Positions 25,950 to 35,585 of a stretch of DNA of 64,000 nt are shown here, piece after piece. A model generated the notes under the pieces. That model ran no database searches, was not told the DNA's origin, and saw only the letters and a list, made by a program, of their open reading frames with translations. The stretch comes from Methanocaldococcus bathoardescens. Its GTDB lineage: Archaea > AGJL01 > Methanococci > Methanococcales > Methanocaldococcaceae. The translations under genes and the position numbers were made by a program. The stretch is taken from assembly GCF_000739065.1 (NCBI RefSeq), contig NZ_CP009149.1:248001-312000 (forward strand), in the 5' to 3' direction. Position 1 is the first letter of the stretch. The number at the start of each line of letters is the position of its first letter.

Positions 25950-26663
25950 GTATGCATAATGCTTTGGATTTAAAACTTCCCCAACAATTATTAAGGCGGT
26001 TTTTTTAATCCCCTCTTTTTTTACCTTTTCAGCTATATCTTTTAAAGTCCCTCTAACTATTTTCTCATCATCCCATGAAGCATGATATACAACAGCCACT
26101 GGGGTTTCTTCTTTATAACCTCCCTCAATTAGCTCTTTAACTACCTTATCAATCATTGAAACGCCTAAAAAAATAGCCATTGTTGATTGGTGCTTAGCTA
26201 AATCTCTTAACTTCTCTTTTTCAGGCATTGGAGTTCTTCCTTCAGGTCTTGTGATAATAACTGTCTGAGAAACCTCTGGAAGTGTTAACTCAACCTTTAA
26301 TGAAGCAGTTGCTGCAAATAAAGAGCTAACTCCCGGAATTATTTCAACATCTATTCCATGCTTAGCCAATTCATCAATCTGCTCTTTTATAGCTCCATAA
26401 ATAGATGGGTCTCCTGTATGCAATCTAACAACTTTTTTTCCTTGATTGACAGCTTTAACCATTACATTAACAATTTCCTCCAAATCCATATTTGCACTAT
26501 TGTAAATTTCAGCGTTTTTTTTGTTATATTCTAAGAGTTTTTCATTAACTAATGAACCAGCATAAATAATAACATCTGCCTCTTCTATTGCCTTTTTTCC
26601 TTTGATTGTTATTAGCTCAGGGTCTCCAGGACCTGCTCCAACTATTGTAACCTTTTTTTCCAT
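25893..26663 (-). CDS. cobM: Precorrin-4/cobalt-precorrin-4 C11-methyltransferase
   Basis: Corrin-ring methylation in cobamide synthesis (CbiF/CobM). Tetrapyrrole methylase features are VGAGPGDPELITIKG at the N terminus, LHTGDPSIYGAI near residue 80, IIPGVSSLFAA and IITRPEGRTPMP. ATG 26663 is preceded by GGGAGTGA and is preferred to the in-frame upstream starts. It begins 16 nt after the DUF2207 gene. Its tail is duplicated downstream (25791-25827). Confidence 0.93.
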   Translation of the reverse strand: MEKKVTIVGAGPGDPELITIKGKKAIEEADVIIYAGSLVNEKLLEYNKKNAEIYNSANMDLEEIVNVMVKAVNQGKKVVRLHTGDPSIYGAIKEQIDELAKHGIDVEIIPGVSSLFAATASLKVELTLPEVSQTVIITRPEGRTPMPEKEKLRDLAKHQSTMAIFLGVSMIDKVVKELIEGGYKEETPVAVVYHASWDDEKIVRGTLKDIAEKVKKEGIKKTALIIVGEVLNPKHYAYSKLYDKKFEHGYRKKQRK

Positions 26664-26679
26664 AATTTCACTCCCTGTT

Positions 26680-28515
26680 TTATCTTGCTCCTCCTCCACC
26701 GCCACCAAAGCCTCCTCCTATTCCAAATCCTCCACCAGAACTAATGGAAGAGCTTGCTACAGTAGAACTATAAGCATTATTTATAGATGAATACATTGAA
26801 CCATAGGCGATATAAACTGCTGGAGCAATATCAGCTTCCGGAATATTTATATTTAATGATTTCATCGCTTCCACAACCTTTTCGCCAACTCCTAATGCTG
26901 TGCCGTATACAAGCCATTCTTTCCAAATTGAAATATCTTCTGGAGAATATTTTTTAATCATTGCAAGGTCAGATAAAAAGTTTTTAAACGCCTCCCATTC
27001 CAATTTTTCTTTATAATAATCATTTTTCCATCTTCCAAATAAAGATTTTGGAGTTAATATCAATATTATGTTCTGTATAACTAAGATGAATGAAAGATAT
27101 GGGATATCTTTAAGCGTTGGATAATATTTAGAGTAGCTCATTGAGATGCCAAATAAAATTAGCACTAATATTATAGAAATTGCCAAAGATATCCACAATA
27201 TATCTTTTCCTTTTGTTTCTAAGAATTTTTTTGTTAATGTTGAGGAGAATGGTGGATTTTTCATAACTCTATTAATCTCATTCCATAACCTTTTAATTTT
27301 ATATTTATCAGCCCTATAAGAAACAATTCTTTCAAGGTCTTTTGGATTGAACTCATCATTTTTAGCATACCTAATTAAAAAGTCCATAACTGCTTTCTCA
27401 TATAGGTCTAAATCATTTAAATTTTCATCGTTCTTTAAAATTTTTATTTTTACACTTCCATCATCTCTGATTATTTTTATATGGCCCCTATTATGCAAGT
27501 CCAATAAAGTAGCGTAAAATCCATTTTTATCAAAATTCCCAACTTCTCCATTAAATATAAGATTAACAACCCATGGTTTTCTATTTTTGTTTGGAACATA
27601 GCTTAAATATTCAGGAACTACGTAAAATTTTTCTTTTCCATATTTTAAATACACAATGTAGGCAATTAATGGAAACAACAAAATAATGGCTATTAAAGCA
27701 TATTTTGTGAATTTTATAATGTTATTTATTAAAATGTATTTGTCGTATGCGGATAATGCTTTCTCTTCAACACCATTAATATAATTTAAAAATCCATTAA
27801 CAGAATTTGGTTTTAAGAGCATTTCTATCTCAATCATTTCATCTTTTGGACTATTTCCTTCAATTGTATATCCAAAACTTGTTTTATAAACTTTAAATGT
27901 TGATGGATAAACAAATAAATTTAATATGCTGTTATTTTTGTCAATTATATTGATTTTAACATTTTTGTATGGTAAATGCTCATCTGCAAGTTTTAAATTT
28001 ATATGAGAAACCTTTCCATCTGTTTCAATTGGTGGATAGATACAAAACCTATAGTTTGTTGTATAAACCCCAGTATTGTATCTGTAAGGATTATAAAACC
28101 CTACTTCGTTTATTACATTGTATTCGACTACAAGCTCTTTTATTTTCTTCTTTATCAAACTATTATTGCTAAATACTAAAACATTCCCTTTATAATCTAC
28201 AACATATCCAACCATATTTTTAGACGAAGCAGAAAGATTTGAAACCTTTATATAAGGAATTTCCAAATTGTTATTATAAGTTAATGGAACTTTCCAATCT
28301 CTGTATAGCATTCTATATCTGCCATCTATCAAAATTTCATAAGTATATTTTTCTTCTAAGGTTAAATTTTTGTCAATATACAAATTTGCTTCATAATTCT
28401 TAACACCAATATCAGCATAACCTATTCCATTACTTGAATTAACCAAAAATATTCCTAAAACACCTACAACAAAAATAACACTGCAAAAAATAATCATTTT
28501 CTTTTCTTCTTTCAT
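26680..28515 (-). CDS. DUF2207 predicted membrane protein
   Basis: 611-residue membrane protein: an N-terminal signal/anchor segment, a large extracellular beta-rich domain (roughly 40-255), a transmembrane helix near 270-290, a cytosolic region, two further membrane helices around 450-490, and a Gly/Ser-rich end ([18 protein letters not shown]). This is the DUF2207/YciQ layout, often next to LemA, as here with the LemA gene just upstream. Function unknown. Confidence 0.85.
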   Translation of the reverse strand: MKEEKKMIIFCSVIFVVGVLGIFLVNSSNGIGYADIGVKNYEANLYIDKNLTLEEKYTYEILIDGRYRMLYRDWKVPLTYNNNLEIPYIKVSNLSASSKNMVGYVVDYKGNVLVFSNNSLIKKKIKELVVEYNVINEVGFYNPYRYNTGVYTTNYRFCIYPPIETDGKVSHINLKLADEHLPYKNVKINIIDKNNSILNLFVYPSTFKVYKTSFGYTIEGNSPKDEMIEIEMLLKPNSVNGFLNYINGVEEKALSAYDKYILINNIIKFTKYALIAIILLFPLIAYIVYLKYGKEKFYVVPEYLSYVPNKNRKPWVVNLIFNGEVGNFDKNGFYATLLDLHNRGHIKIIRDDGSVKIKILKNDENLNDLDLYEKAVMDFLIRYAKNDEFNPKDLERIVSYRADKYKIKRLWNEINRVMKNPPFSSTLTKKFLETKGKDILWISLAISIILVLILFGISMSYSKYYPTLKDIPYLSFILVIQNIILILTPKSLFGRWKNDYYKEKLEWEAFKNFLSDLAMIKKYSPEDISIWKEWLVYGTALGVGEKVVEAMKSLNINIPEADIAPAVYIAYGSMYSSINNAYSSTVASSSISSGGGFGIGGGFGGGGGGAR

Positions 28516-28531
28516 AAAAATCCCTCAAAAT

Positions 28532-28633
28532 TATAGTGTTTTTCAAACTTATAAAATTTCCAAGGCCTTATATAAAAGCCTGCAGGGCTTTTATAAATTC
28601 CTTACTCCATAAAACACTTTGAAAAACACTATA
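28532..28633. repeat. 102-bp terminal-inverted-repeat element, different ends
   Basis: Perfect 16-bp ends TATAGTGTTTTTCAAA (28532-28547) and its complement (28618-28633), inner palindrome AAAAGCCTGCAGGGCTTTT at 28575-28593. Same size and layout as the 97-bp family (ends, GGAAT, inner hairpin, TTCC) but different end sequence. It sits between the 3' end of lemA and the DUF2207 gene. Confidence 0.72.
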
Positions 28634-28641
28634 TAAAAAAT

Positions 28642-29208
28642 TTAAAAGCTAATCTCAGGTCTTTCATATATTTCTTCTTCAAATTGTAGGTAATCCATCT
28701 TTCTAAATCCAAATAAATTTGCTACAATATTTGAAGGGAACAAATCAACTTTTGTGTTAAATTCTTGGATTATATTATTGTATGTGTATCTATGCCTTGC
28801 AATCTCATCCTCTATTTCTTTTATTGCATTCATCAACTCTTTAACTGTCTCAGATGTTTTTAATTCAGGATAATTTTCAACTACAACTAAAATATTTCCC
28901 AAAATATTCCTTGATTCCCTTTCTATACTTTGAATCTCTTCTGTTGTATTTGCCTTTAAAACACTACTTCTTAGCTCAGTTATTTTTGTTAATGTTTCTT
29001 TTTCAAAGCTTGCATAGCTTTTAACTGCCTCAACAAGCTGGTTAATCATGTCCAATCTCTTTTTTAAAGCTACTCTTATCTGCCCTAATGTTGCCTCAGC
29101 CCCATTTTTTAATGTTTGGAATCTGTTGTATATTGAGATAACATAAATTACAATACCTAAAACAACCAATGCAATGATTAAGCCAACAACAATTAACAAT
29201 AATGACAT
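28642..29208 (-). CDS. LemA family protein
   Basis: 188 residues: one N-terminal membrane helix (about 2-27), then a long helical coil domain with the LemA pattern ([25 protein letters not shown], in part [17 protein letters not shown]) and a C-terminal [19 protein letters not shown] segment. Function unclear; its pairing with the DUF2207 gene downstream is a recurring arrangement. The element at 28532-28633 lies just past its stop. Confidence 0.9.
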   Translation of the reverse strand: MSLLLIVVGLIIALVVLGIVIYVISIYNRFQTLKNGAEATLGQIRVALKKRLDMINQLVEAVKSYASFEKETLTKITELRSSVLKANTTEEIQSIERESRNILGNILVVVENYPELKTSETVKELMNAIKEIEDEIARHRYTYNNIIQEFNTKVDLFPSNIVANLFGFRKMDYLQFEEEIYERPEISF

Positions 29209-29275
29209 AATTTCACCAAAAAAGATTTAAATTATTTAGATAATGAAATATTTGCTATCAACTTATATAAATGCT

Positions 29276-29845
29276 TTATTCTTCAAATTTGTAACCGCAA
29301 ACTTTACAAAAGTTTTTCAAAATCTCACTTCCATATTCAGTATGAGCGACTTCAGGATGGAACTGAACTCCATAAATTGGCTTTGTTTTATGCTTCATCG
29401 CTTCAACTTTACATATATCTGAATGAGCTAAAATCTCAAAACCTTCTGGAACTTTTTTAACCTCATCCTTATGTGAAGCCCATGCATTAAACTCTTTTGG
29501 AACATTTTTGAATAAATCATTTTCTTTATCAACATAAACCTTTGTTAATGCATATTCCTCAGCTTCAGCCCTCCCAACTTCTCCACCATAAGCCAAAGCA
29601 ATTAGTTGATGCCCTAAACAAATCCCTAATATTGGTAGTTTAGCATTTAAAGCAACATCTATACAGCTCTTTGCTTTTTCAATATCTGGTCCTCCACTTA
29701 GTATTATTCCTTTAACATCTTCATTACTTTCAATTTCTTCTAATGGTGTTGTATTTGGGACAATTTTTGAAGCTACACCAATATATTTTAAACTTCTGTG
29801 TATTCTATGAACATACTGCCCTCCATTGTCCAATATAATAATCAT
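29276..29845 (-). CDS. guaAA: GMP synthase glutamine amidotransferase subunit
   Basis: Class I glutaminase that gives ammonia to XMP for GMP synthesis; archaea encode it apart from the synthase. [20 protein letters not shown], the Cys nucleophile in [12 protein letters not shown] and the His/Glu pair in [14 protein letters not shown] are intact. ATG 29845 follows GTGAGGGAT; an upstream GTG is part of the ribosome site. The ATPase gene lies just upstream. Confidence 0.95.
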   Translation of the reverse strand: MIIILDNGGQYVHRIHRSLKYIGVASKIVPNTTPLEEIESNEDVKGIILSGGPDIEKAKSCIDVALNAKLPILGICLGHQLIALAYGGEVGRAEAEEYALTKVYVDKENDLFKNVPKEFNAWASHKDEVKKVPEGFEILAHSDICKVEAMKHKTKPIYGVQFHPEVAHTEYGSEILKNFCKVCGYKFEE

Positions 29846-29864
29846 CTTATCCCTCACTCAATTA

Positions 29865-30875
29865 TTATTTTAAAGCCTCTTTAATAGCATACCATTCAAT
29901 AATAGAAGTTGGCTTTATTATTCCATTAATAACATCATAAAATAAAACCTCATTCTTAATTAAAAACTTAACATCTTCAAAAATTTCATCCTCAATATTA
30001 TTTATATCTACCTCAATCTTCTCTTTGAACTTACTTAAAACTTTTAATAAATTTTCTTTTTTTTCTTTATTTGATTTTAATAGATAAATTAATGCATCTT
30101 TTTCAATATTTATCCACTGTTTTATTGTCTTTTCTATGGATAGTCCTAATTTTTTATTATTTATCAGTTGAGAAATCTCATAAGGTAGAGATAGATAATT
30201 TAAAGCATAATCAATTTCTTCTTCGCTAAATTCCTCTTCTTTTAAGATTTTTTTGATATCTTCCTTGTTTAGCCAATCAATTAGATAATATTCAGAAGTA
30301 TTTTTTAAGGCAGAATTTCTATAAATCTCTTCGATAAATAAAGTATCTGATGTTAAACAAATTACATGGCATAAATGCCGAACTTTTGTTAAATGCACAA
30401 AGAGATTAAATAGCTCGTTTAATAACGATTTTCCCCCGTTAAAATAAATATTTTTTAACTTCTGTAACTCATCAATTATTAAAATCGGCTTTTTTCTATC
30501 TTTAATAACTTCTTTAATACTTTCTTTTATTTTATTAAAAACATCATTTAAAGATAAATTTTTAAAATCAAAATTTTCCTCTATTCCAAATTTGAATATT
30601 TTTAAGTCAATCTCTAATTTGTTTAATAAGTATTTTTTATCCCCTTTTTCAAAAAATATTTCCAAAAATTCCTCTTTTGTAGGTGTTGCATATTCCCTCA
30701 AATCATAGTAAAAAAATACAAAATTATTATTTTTAGATAATTCCTCAATAACTCTAAGCATTACCGTAGTTTTTCCAGAAGATTTAGGGCCGTAAACAAA
30801 GAGTATAGAATTGGGCTCTAACTGACAGTAGGTTTTTAGATAATTTAACTCTCTTTCTCTGTTATAGAATTTCAT
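29865..30875 (-). CDS. Archaeal STAND-like ATPase (MJ1301/MJ1544 type)
   Basis: 336-residue P-loop ATPase of the multi-copy Methanocaldococcus archaeal-ATPase group. Walker A GPKSSGKTT near residue 28, Walker B PILIIDELQ near 131, a sensor-like CHVICLTSDTLF segment, then a winged helix-like C-terminal part. The N terminus reads FYNRERELNYLK, a typical start of this family. Related proteins may be mobile or defence-linked; here it is a lone gene. Confidence 0.82.
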   Translation of the reverse strand: MKFYNRERELNYLKTYCQLEPNSILFVYGPKSSGKTTVMLRVIEELSKNNNFVFFYYDLREYATPTKEEFLEIFFEKGDKKYLLNKLEIDLKIFKFGIEENFDFKNLSLNDVFNKIKESIKEVIKDRKKPILIIDELQKLKNIYFNGGKSLLNELFNLFVHLTKVRHLCHVICLTSDTLFIEEIYRNSALKNTSEYYLIDWLNKEDIKKILKEEEFSEEEIDYALNYLSLPYEISQLINNKKLGLSIEKTIKQWINIEKDALIYLLKSNKEKKENLLKVLSKFKEKIEVDINNIEDEIFEDVKFLIKNEVLFYDVINGIIKPTSIIEWYAIKEALK

Positions 30876-30940
30876 AATTATTCACCTAATAAATTAAGCA
30901 AAATTAATTTTTCCATTATAAAGTATTATTGTCTTCAAAT

Positions 30941-31825
30941 TTATTTTGTTGTTATTTCAACACCATTTTCAGTTATTAATATTGTATGCTCTGCCTGGCT
31001 AACCATTCCATTTTTTCTCTCTTTTAATACTGGATAGCCGTATATACATGAAGCCCTAATTAATGAGTTTAAAGCCAATCTCTCACTTTCACTTTTTAAA
31101 ACCCATCTCTCAGCAAATGGTAAATATGTATAGTTTTTTGATATAACATCTAAAAGTTTTCTTGCTTGTGGTAATCTAATTGGTCTTTTAGCTAAGAATT
31201 TATATATATTTCCAGGATTTCCATCTTTAACCATTCCAAACCCATCTGTTGCAAATGGCTCTATAGCTACCAAATCTCCAACATCTATGTATTGGTTTGT
31301 TCTTTCATAAACGTTTGGGATACTAACTCCAGTATGCAACTCATATCTATACATCACATGCCCAGAGAGGTTAGATATCGGTTTATAACCATAACTTTCA
31401 ATAACTTCTTGAATAATCCTTCCCATCTCTCCAATATTCATTGGTGGATTTGTCTCTTTAATAACTGTGTATAATGCATCTTCAGAAGCTTTTACCAAAT
31501 CTTTGTATGAATTTGATAAATCTATTGTAATGGCAGTATCTGCAATATATCCATCCACATGAACTCCTAAATCTAATTTAACAACATCTTCCTCTTTAAA
31601 TTCTAAGTTATCATTCAATTTTGGTGTGTAGTGAGCAGCTATTTCATTAATTGATATGTTGCATGGAAAAGCAGGCTCTCCTCCCAACTCTCTAATTCTA
31701 TTTTCAACAAATTCAGCAACTTCTAACAGCTTAACTCCTGGCTTTATTAATTTTATCGCCTCCTCTCTAACCTTAGAAGCTATTTTTCCCGCCTCTATAA
31801 TTTTTTCGTAGCCCTCAATCTCCAT
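30941..31825 (-). CDS. map: Methionine aminopeptidase, type II
   Basis: Removes the starting methionine from proteins. Metal ligands lie in VVKLDLGVHVDGYIADTAITI (in part LDLGVHVDGYIADTA), GHVMYRYELHTGVSIP with the catalytic His, VAIEPFATDG and the C-terminal AEHTILI. Start ATG 31825 is favoured over 31840; 294 residues matches the archaeal enzyme. Confidence 0.95.
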   Translation of the reverse strand: MEIEGYEKIIEAGKIASKVREEAIKLIKPGVKLLEVAEFVENRIRELGGEPAFPCNISINEIAAHYTPKLNDNLEFKEEDVVKLDLGVHVDGYIADTAITIDLSNSYKDLVKASEDALYTVIKETNPPMNIGEMGRIIQEVIESYGYKPISNLSGHVMYRYELHTGVSIPNVYERTNQYIDVGDLVAIEPFATDGFGMVKDGNPGNIYKFLAKRPIRLPQARKLLDVISKNYTYLPFAERWVLKSESERLALNSLIRASCIYGYPVLKERKNGMVSQAEHTILITENGVEITTK

Positions 31826-31849
31826 ACTTTCATCTCTCAATTTTTTATT

Positions 31850-32953
31850 TTATCTCTTTATAACAATTGTTAAAATATCCTCATCCTCTAATTTATGGTC
31901 TAATCCAACTCTCTGCCCAGGATGTTTTGCAGATTTTCCCCAAACTTGAGCATATCTGAAATTTCTAACGAAATCTTTATGCAGTTTTTCACAAACATCT
32001 TTTACAGTAGCTCCTCTTCTCATAATTAGTGGTTCATCAAAATCTGGCTTTTTCCCTTGTGGTTTTAAATAAATCTTTATAAATCCTAACTTTTCATAGA
32101 TTTTATCTTTCAATAAATCTAAGTTAATTCCTTTATTCCCAGAAACTAAAACATACTCTTTACCAAATTCCTCTAATTTTTGTTTTATATATTTTAGATA
32201 TTCTTCATCAGCTAAATCTATCTTATTCACAACCACTAAAGATGGAATATAAACTCTATTTCCTGCCACAACATCAATAAATTGTTCTAATGTTATATCC
32301 TCCCTTATAACAACATCTGCGTTGTGTATTCTATATTCATTTAATATTGCTTCAATTGTATCTTCATCTATGTGGGTTAATGGAACGGTTGAGCTAACAT
32401 CAATCCCTCCTCTATCTTTAACTTTAATTTTAACATCTGGTGGCCTTTGGTCTAACCTAATCCCAACATTGTAAAGCTCTTTTTCAATAACTGGAAGGTG
32501 TTCTAAGGTGTAAATATCTACAGTTAATAAAATCAAATCAGCACTTCTTACTGCAGATAAAACCTCAGTCCCTCTACCTTTACCAGAAGACGCCCCAACA
32601 ATAATACCTGGTGCATCTAAAAGCTGAATCTTAGCCCCTTTATGTTCCAAAACTCCAGGAACGATGGTTAAGGTTGTGAAAGCATAAGCTCCAACTTCTG
32701 ATTTAGCATTTGTTAATTTATTTAGCAAGGTGGATTTTCCAACAGATGGGAATCCAACAAAAGCTGCAGTAGCATCTCCGCTCTTCTTTACAGCATAACC
32801 TTTTCCTCCTCCACCTCCCCCTCTACTTTGAGCCTGCTCTCTCAATTTAGCTAATTTAGCCTTTAACCTACCAATGTGTTTCTGTGTAGCTTTGTTATAT
32901 GGTGTCTTTTTTAATTCCTCTTCTATCCTTCTAATTTCTTCTTCAATTCCCAT
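31850..32953 (-). CDS. Drg/Obg-related GTPase
   Basis: 367-residue GTP-binding protein of the DRG subfamily, which acts in translation or ribosome-associated processes. G1 is GFPSVGKSTLLN, G3 DAPGI, G4 NKIDLAD; an N-terminal helical part (IEEEIRRIEEELKKTPYNKAT) and a C-terminal TGS domain are present. GGTGATGC precedes ATG 32953. It ends 25 nt before the map start, consistent with an operon. Confidence 0.92.
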   Translation of the reverse strand: MGIEEEIRRIEEELKKTPYNKATQKHIGRLKAKLAKLREQAQSRGGGGGGKGYAVKKSGDATAAFVGFPSVGKSTLLNKLTNAKSEVGAYAFTTLTIVPGVLEHKGAKIQLLDAPGIIVGASSGKGRGTEVLSAVRSADLILLTVDIYTLEHLPVIEKELYNVGIRLDQRPPDVKIKVKDRGGIDVSSTVPLTHIDEDTIEAILNEYRIHNADVVIREDITLEQFIDVVAGNRVYIPSLVVVNKIDLADEEYLKYIKQKLEEFGKEYVLVSGNKGINLDLLKDKIYEKLGFIKIYLKPQGKKPDFDEPLIMRRGATVKDVCEKLHKDFVRNFRYAQVWGKSAKHPGQRVGLDHKLEDEDILTIVIKR

Positions 32954-33105
32954 AGCATCACCAATAATATTAAAATTTATGAATTTGTAAAAATAAAACT
33001 TCTATAATGATTAACAAAATAGGCATTTATAATTTTACCATGCATTTTCTTATAAATTGCGTTTGATATTTTAAAAAGTTCAAAAAGAAAAAAAGAATTT
33101 ATTAT

Positions 33106-33261
33106 AGTTATAATTCATCAACTACTATAGAGCGACTACGCTCCCTCTATTGGTATACCCCATTTTTAAAGTAGAGTTTGGACATTAATTGGGGCTGAAA
33201 GCCCCAACTTAATGGACGTGGGGTATACCAATAGGGGCTTTGCCCCTATGGTTATAATTCA
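33106..33261. repeat. Inverted-repeat element inserted at the arsR stop, flanked by a duplicated gene end
   Basis: GTTATAATTCATCAACTA at 33109-33126 is repeated at 33249-33266, where it is the last codons and stop of the arsR gene. Between the copies lies an element with 16-bp ends CTATTGGTATACCCCA (33147-33162) and its complement (33219-33234), a central hairpin around TTGGGGCTGAAAGCCCCAA (33189-33207), and outer hairpins (AGGGGC-TTT-GCCCCT). A repeat of the gene end on both sides is what an insertion with target duplication would leave. Confidence 0.72.
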
Positions 33262-33521
33262 TCAACTAACTTGATAATTTCCTTAACTCTGTCATCAACT
33301 ATGTAGTAGAAGTTCCATGTTCCTTCTTTTCTTGCTTTAACAATTCCTGCTTTCTTTAAAATGTTTAAGTGGTGAGAGATTGTTGGTTGTGGCTTTTTTA
33401 ATTCATCTATTATCTTACAAACACACATACTTCCATTCTCAGCTAATAACTTTAAAATCATCAATCTTGTTGGGTCTCCAAATGCTTTAAATATCTCTGC
33501 TGCTTTTTCGTACTTCTCCAT
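33252..33521 (-). CDS. ArsR/SmtB-family transcriptional regulator
   Basis: Winged-helix repressor, 89 residues. The helix-turn-helix is LKKPQPTISHHLNILKKAGI; MCVCKI in the preceding helix is like the ELCVCDL metal (As/Cd/Pb) site, so a soft metal or thiol-reactive signal is plausible. ATG 33521 follows GTGAGGGAT. An inserted element begins right after its stop. Confidence 0.9.
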   Translation of the reverse strand: MEKYEKAAEIFKAFGDPTRLMILKLLAENGSMCVCKIIDELKKPQPTISHHLNILKKAGIVKARKEGTWNFYYIVDDRVKEIIKLVDEL

Positions 33522-33669
33522 GCTATCCCTCACATACTTATTGTATATTTTTATTTATTTGTTAAAAAGTTTATAAATATAGTTGAGTTTATATTCTTTC
33601 ATGTTGATGTTTAAATTGTAGCCAACTTTACTATAATACATTACTCGTATTTAAATATTTTGGTTTTGT

Positions 33670-34374
33670 CTATTTTATCTTAGAAACGTCAATCACAACC
33701 TTAATAGTCTTTGGATTATCAACACCTTTTAATGACTCAACCATTGCTTTAATTGTGTTACCAACAATCTTGGAGACAAAAGGAACAGCAGGGATTATTT
33801 TACCATCAACAATTATTTTTATACCTTTCGCTAATACACAATCATCCCACTTAGCCTCTCCCTTAACAACTGCCTTAACAAATGTTTTACAGTTATATCC
33901 GCAGTGCTTACAGTTTAAGTTCATTGTTGGAACTGTTGCTTTTTCATAAATAATTTTTAATACTTCATCAATGTTGTAGTTGTAATCTTCAATTACCATT
34001 GCTGTGTGGTCATCAATCAAATCACTTCCATCTTTATTTTTAAGCATAACTATCTTAGGAATATTTAATCTCTTTAAGGCTTCTTTAAAACCTTCTATTA
34101 TAACAAAATCTATATCATAATCGGATAACTCTGCTAAAATATTTTCTAAATCCATTCTATCTGTAAAGAATACTGTTTTGCTATCAGTTGCTAAGACAGT
34201 TACTTTAGCTCCTGCATTTGATAATCTGTAAGTATCGGTTCCTTCTCTATCTACTTCTACATCTTCTCCTGCATGTTTAATAACAGCTATTTTTTTATCA
34301 GAATGCTTTAAGATTTCTTCAATTAGTGTTGTTTTACCAGAATCTTTATAGCCTATAACGCCTATAACTCTCAT
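33670..34374 (-). CDS. mobB: MobB-like molybdopterin-guanine dinucleotide protein with C-terminal Cys motif
   Basis: Nucleotide-binding protein that assists attachment of GMP to molybdopterin. Walker A GYKDSGKTTLI and DREGTDTYRLSNAGA fit MobB; the last 80 residues are an added domain with CKHCGYNCKTFVKAV near residue 165, probably a metal or Fe-S site. ATG 34374 follows GGTGGT. Such MobB with extra domain is seen in methanogens; formate dehydrogenase and formylmethanofuran dehydrogenase would use the cofactor. Confidence 0.85.
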   Translation of the reverse strand: MRVIGVIGYKDSGKTTLIEEILKHSDKKIAVIKHAGEDVEVDREGTDTYRLSNAGAKVTVLATDSKTVFFTDRMDLENILAELSDYDIDFVIIEGFKEALKRLNIPKIVMLKNKDGSDLIDDHTAMVIEDYNYNIDEVLKIIYEKATVPTMNLNCKHCGYNCKTFVKAVVKGEAKWDDCVLAKGIKIIVDGKIIPAVPFVSKIVGNTIKAMVESLKGVDNPKTIKVVIDVSKIK

Positions 34375-34484
34375 ATTACCACCATTCACATAAAAACTGT
34401 AGGTTTAACATATTTAAATTTTATGCTAAATAATTTATGTAGATAATTAATTATCTTATAGCATCTAAAAAATGAGGTGGGGAA

Positions 34485-35576
34485 ATGCAGTTTGTTCATA
34501 TCGCTGATAATCACTTAGGTTATAGGCAGTATAATTTAGATGAGAGGGAGGAAGATATTTACAAATCATTCATATCCTGCATAAAAAAGATTTTAGAGAT
34601 AAAGCCAGACGTTGTTTTGCATAGCGGGGATTTATTTAACGATTTAAGACCTCCAGTAAAGGCTTTAAGGATAGCCATGCAGGCATTTAAAAAATTGCAT
34701 GAAAAAAATATAAAAGTTTATATTATTGGAGGAAACCATGAAATGCCTAAAAGGTTAGGAAGAGAATCGCCATTAGCTTTACTAAAAGATTATGTTAAAA
34801 TTTTAGATGGAACGGATGTTATAAATATAAATGGGGAAGAGATATTTATCTGCGGAACTTATTATCACAGAAAGAGTAAAAGAGAAGAATTGGTAGAGAA
34901 ATTAAAAAAATTTGAAGTTGAATCCAATAATTATAAAAAGAAAATACTTATGCTTCATCAAGGGATAAATCCATACATTCCATTTGACTATGAATTAGAG
35001 CATTTTGATTTACCAAAATTTTCTTACTATGCACTTGGACATATACATAATAGAGTTTTAGAGAGATTTAATGATGGAATTTTAGCTTACAGTGGTTCAA
35101 CAGAAATTATTTACAGAAATGAGTATGAAGATTACAAGAAAGATGGAAAAGGATTTTATTTAGTTGATTTTAGCGGAGGAGATTTGGATATTAATGATAT
35201 TGAAAAAATTAATGTTGAGTGTAGAGAATTTGTGGAAGTGAATATTAAAGACCAAAAAACTCTCAGTGAAGCAATAAATAAAATCAGCAAATGCAAAAAT
35301 AAGCCAGTTGTTTTTGGGAAAGTTAAGAGAGAATTTAAACCATGGTTTGACTCTTTAAAAGAAAAAATTTTAGTTAATAAGGTTGTTGTGGTTGATGATG
35401 AACTTGTTGACATTCCAGAAGTTGATATTGAGTCAATAAACATTAAAGAGCTTTTAGTGGATTATGCTAAGAAACAGAACCTTGATGGGGATTTGGTTTT
35501 AAACCTTTATAATTCTCTCACTAATGATGAAAATTGGAAAGAATTGTTAGATAATTATTATAAAACCAAATTTTAG
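34485..35576 (+). CDS. mre11: Mre11 DNA double-strand break repair nuclease
   Basis: Nuclease of the Mre11-Rad50 complex. Phosphoesterase motifs: ADNHLGYRQYN at the N terminus, LHSGDLFNDLRPP, IGGNHEMPKR, LMLHQGIN and ALGHIHNRV; 363 residues. GGTGGGG precedes the ATG. It is followed 10 nt later by rad50. Confidence 0.95.
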   Translation: MQFVHIADNHLGYRQYNLDEREEDIYKSFISCIKKILEIKPDVVLHSGDLFNDLRPPVKALRIAMQAFKKLHEKNIKVYIIGGNHEMPKRLGRESPLALLKDYVKILDGTDVININGEEIFICGTYYHRKSKREELVEKLKKFEVESNNYKKKILMLHQGINPYIPFDYELEHFDLPKFSYYALGHIHNRVLERFNDGILAYSGSTEIIYRNEYEDYKKDGKGFYLVDFSGGDLDINDIEKINVECREFVEVNIKDQKTLSEAINKISKCKNKPVVFGKVKREFKPWFDSLKEKILVNKVVVVDDELVDIPEVDIESINIKELLVDYAKKQNLDGDLVLNLYNSLTNDENWKELLDNYYKTKF

Positions 35577-35585
35577 GGGATAGCT

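Noticed and set aside
29865-30875. Archaeal ATPase as part of a defence island
   Set aside because: Neighbours are guaA-type and map genes; no nuclease or effector is adjacent, so no system can be supported.
33126-33249. GC-richer folded segment considered as a tRNA or structured RNA gene
   Set aside because: The hairpins are symmetric inverted repeats and do not form a cloverleaf with an anticodon arm; better explained as an inserted element.
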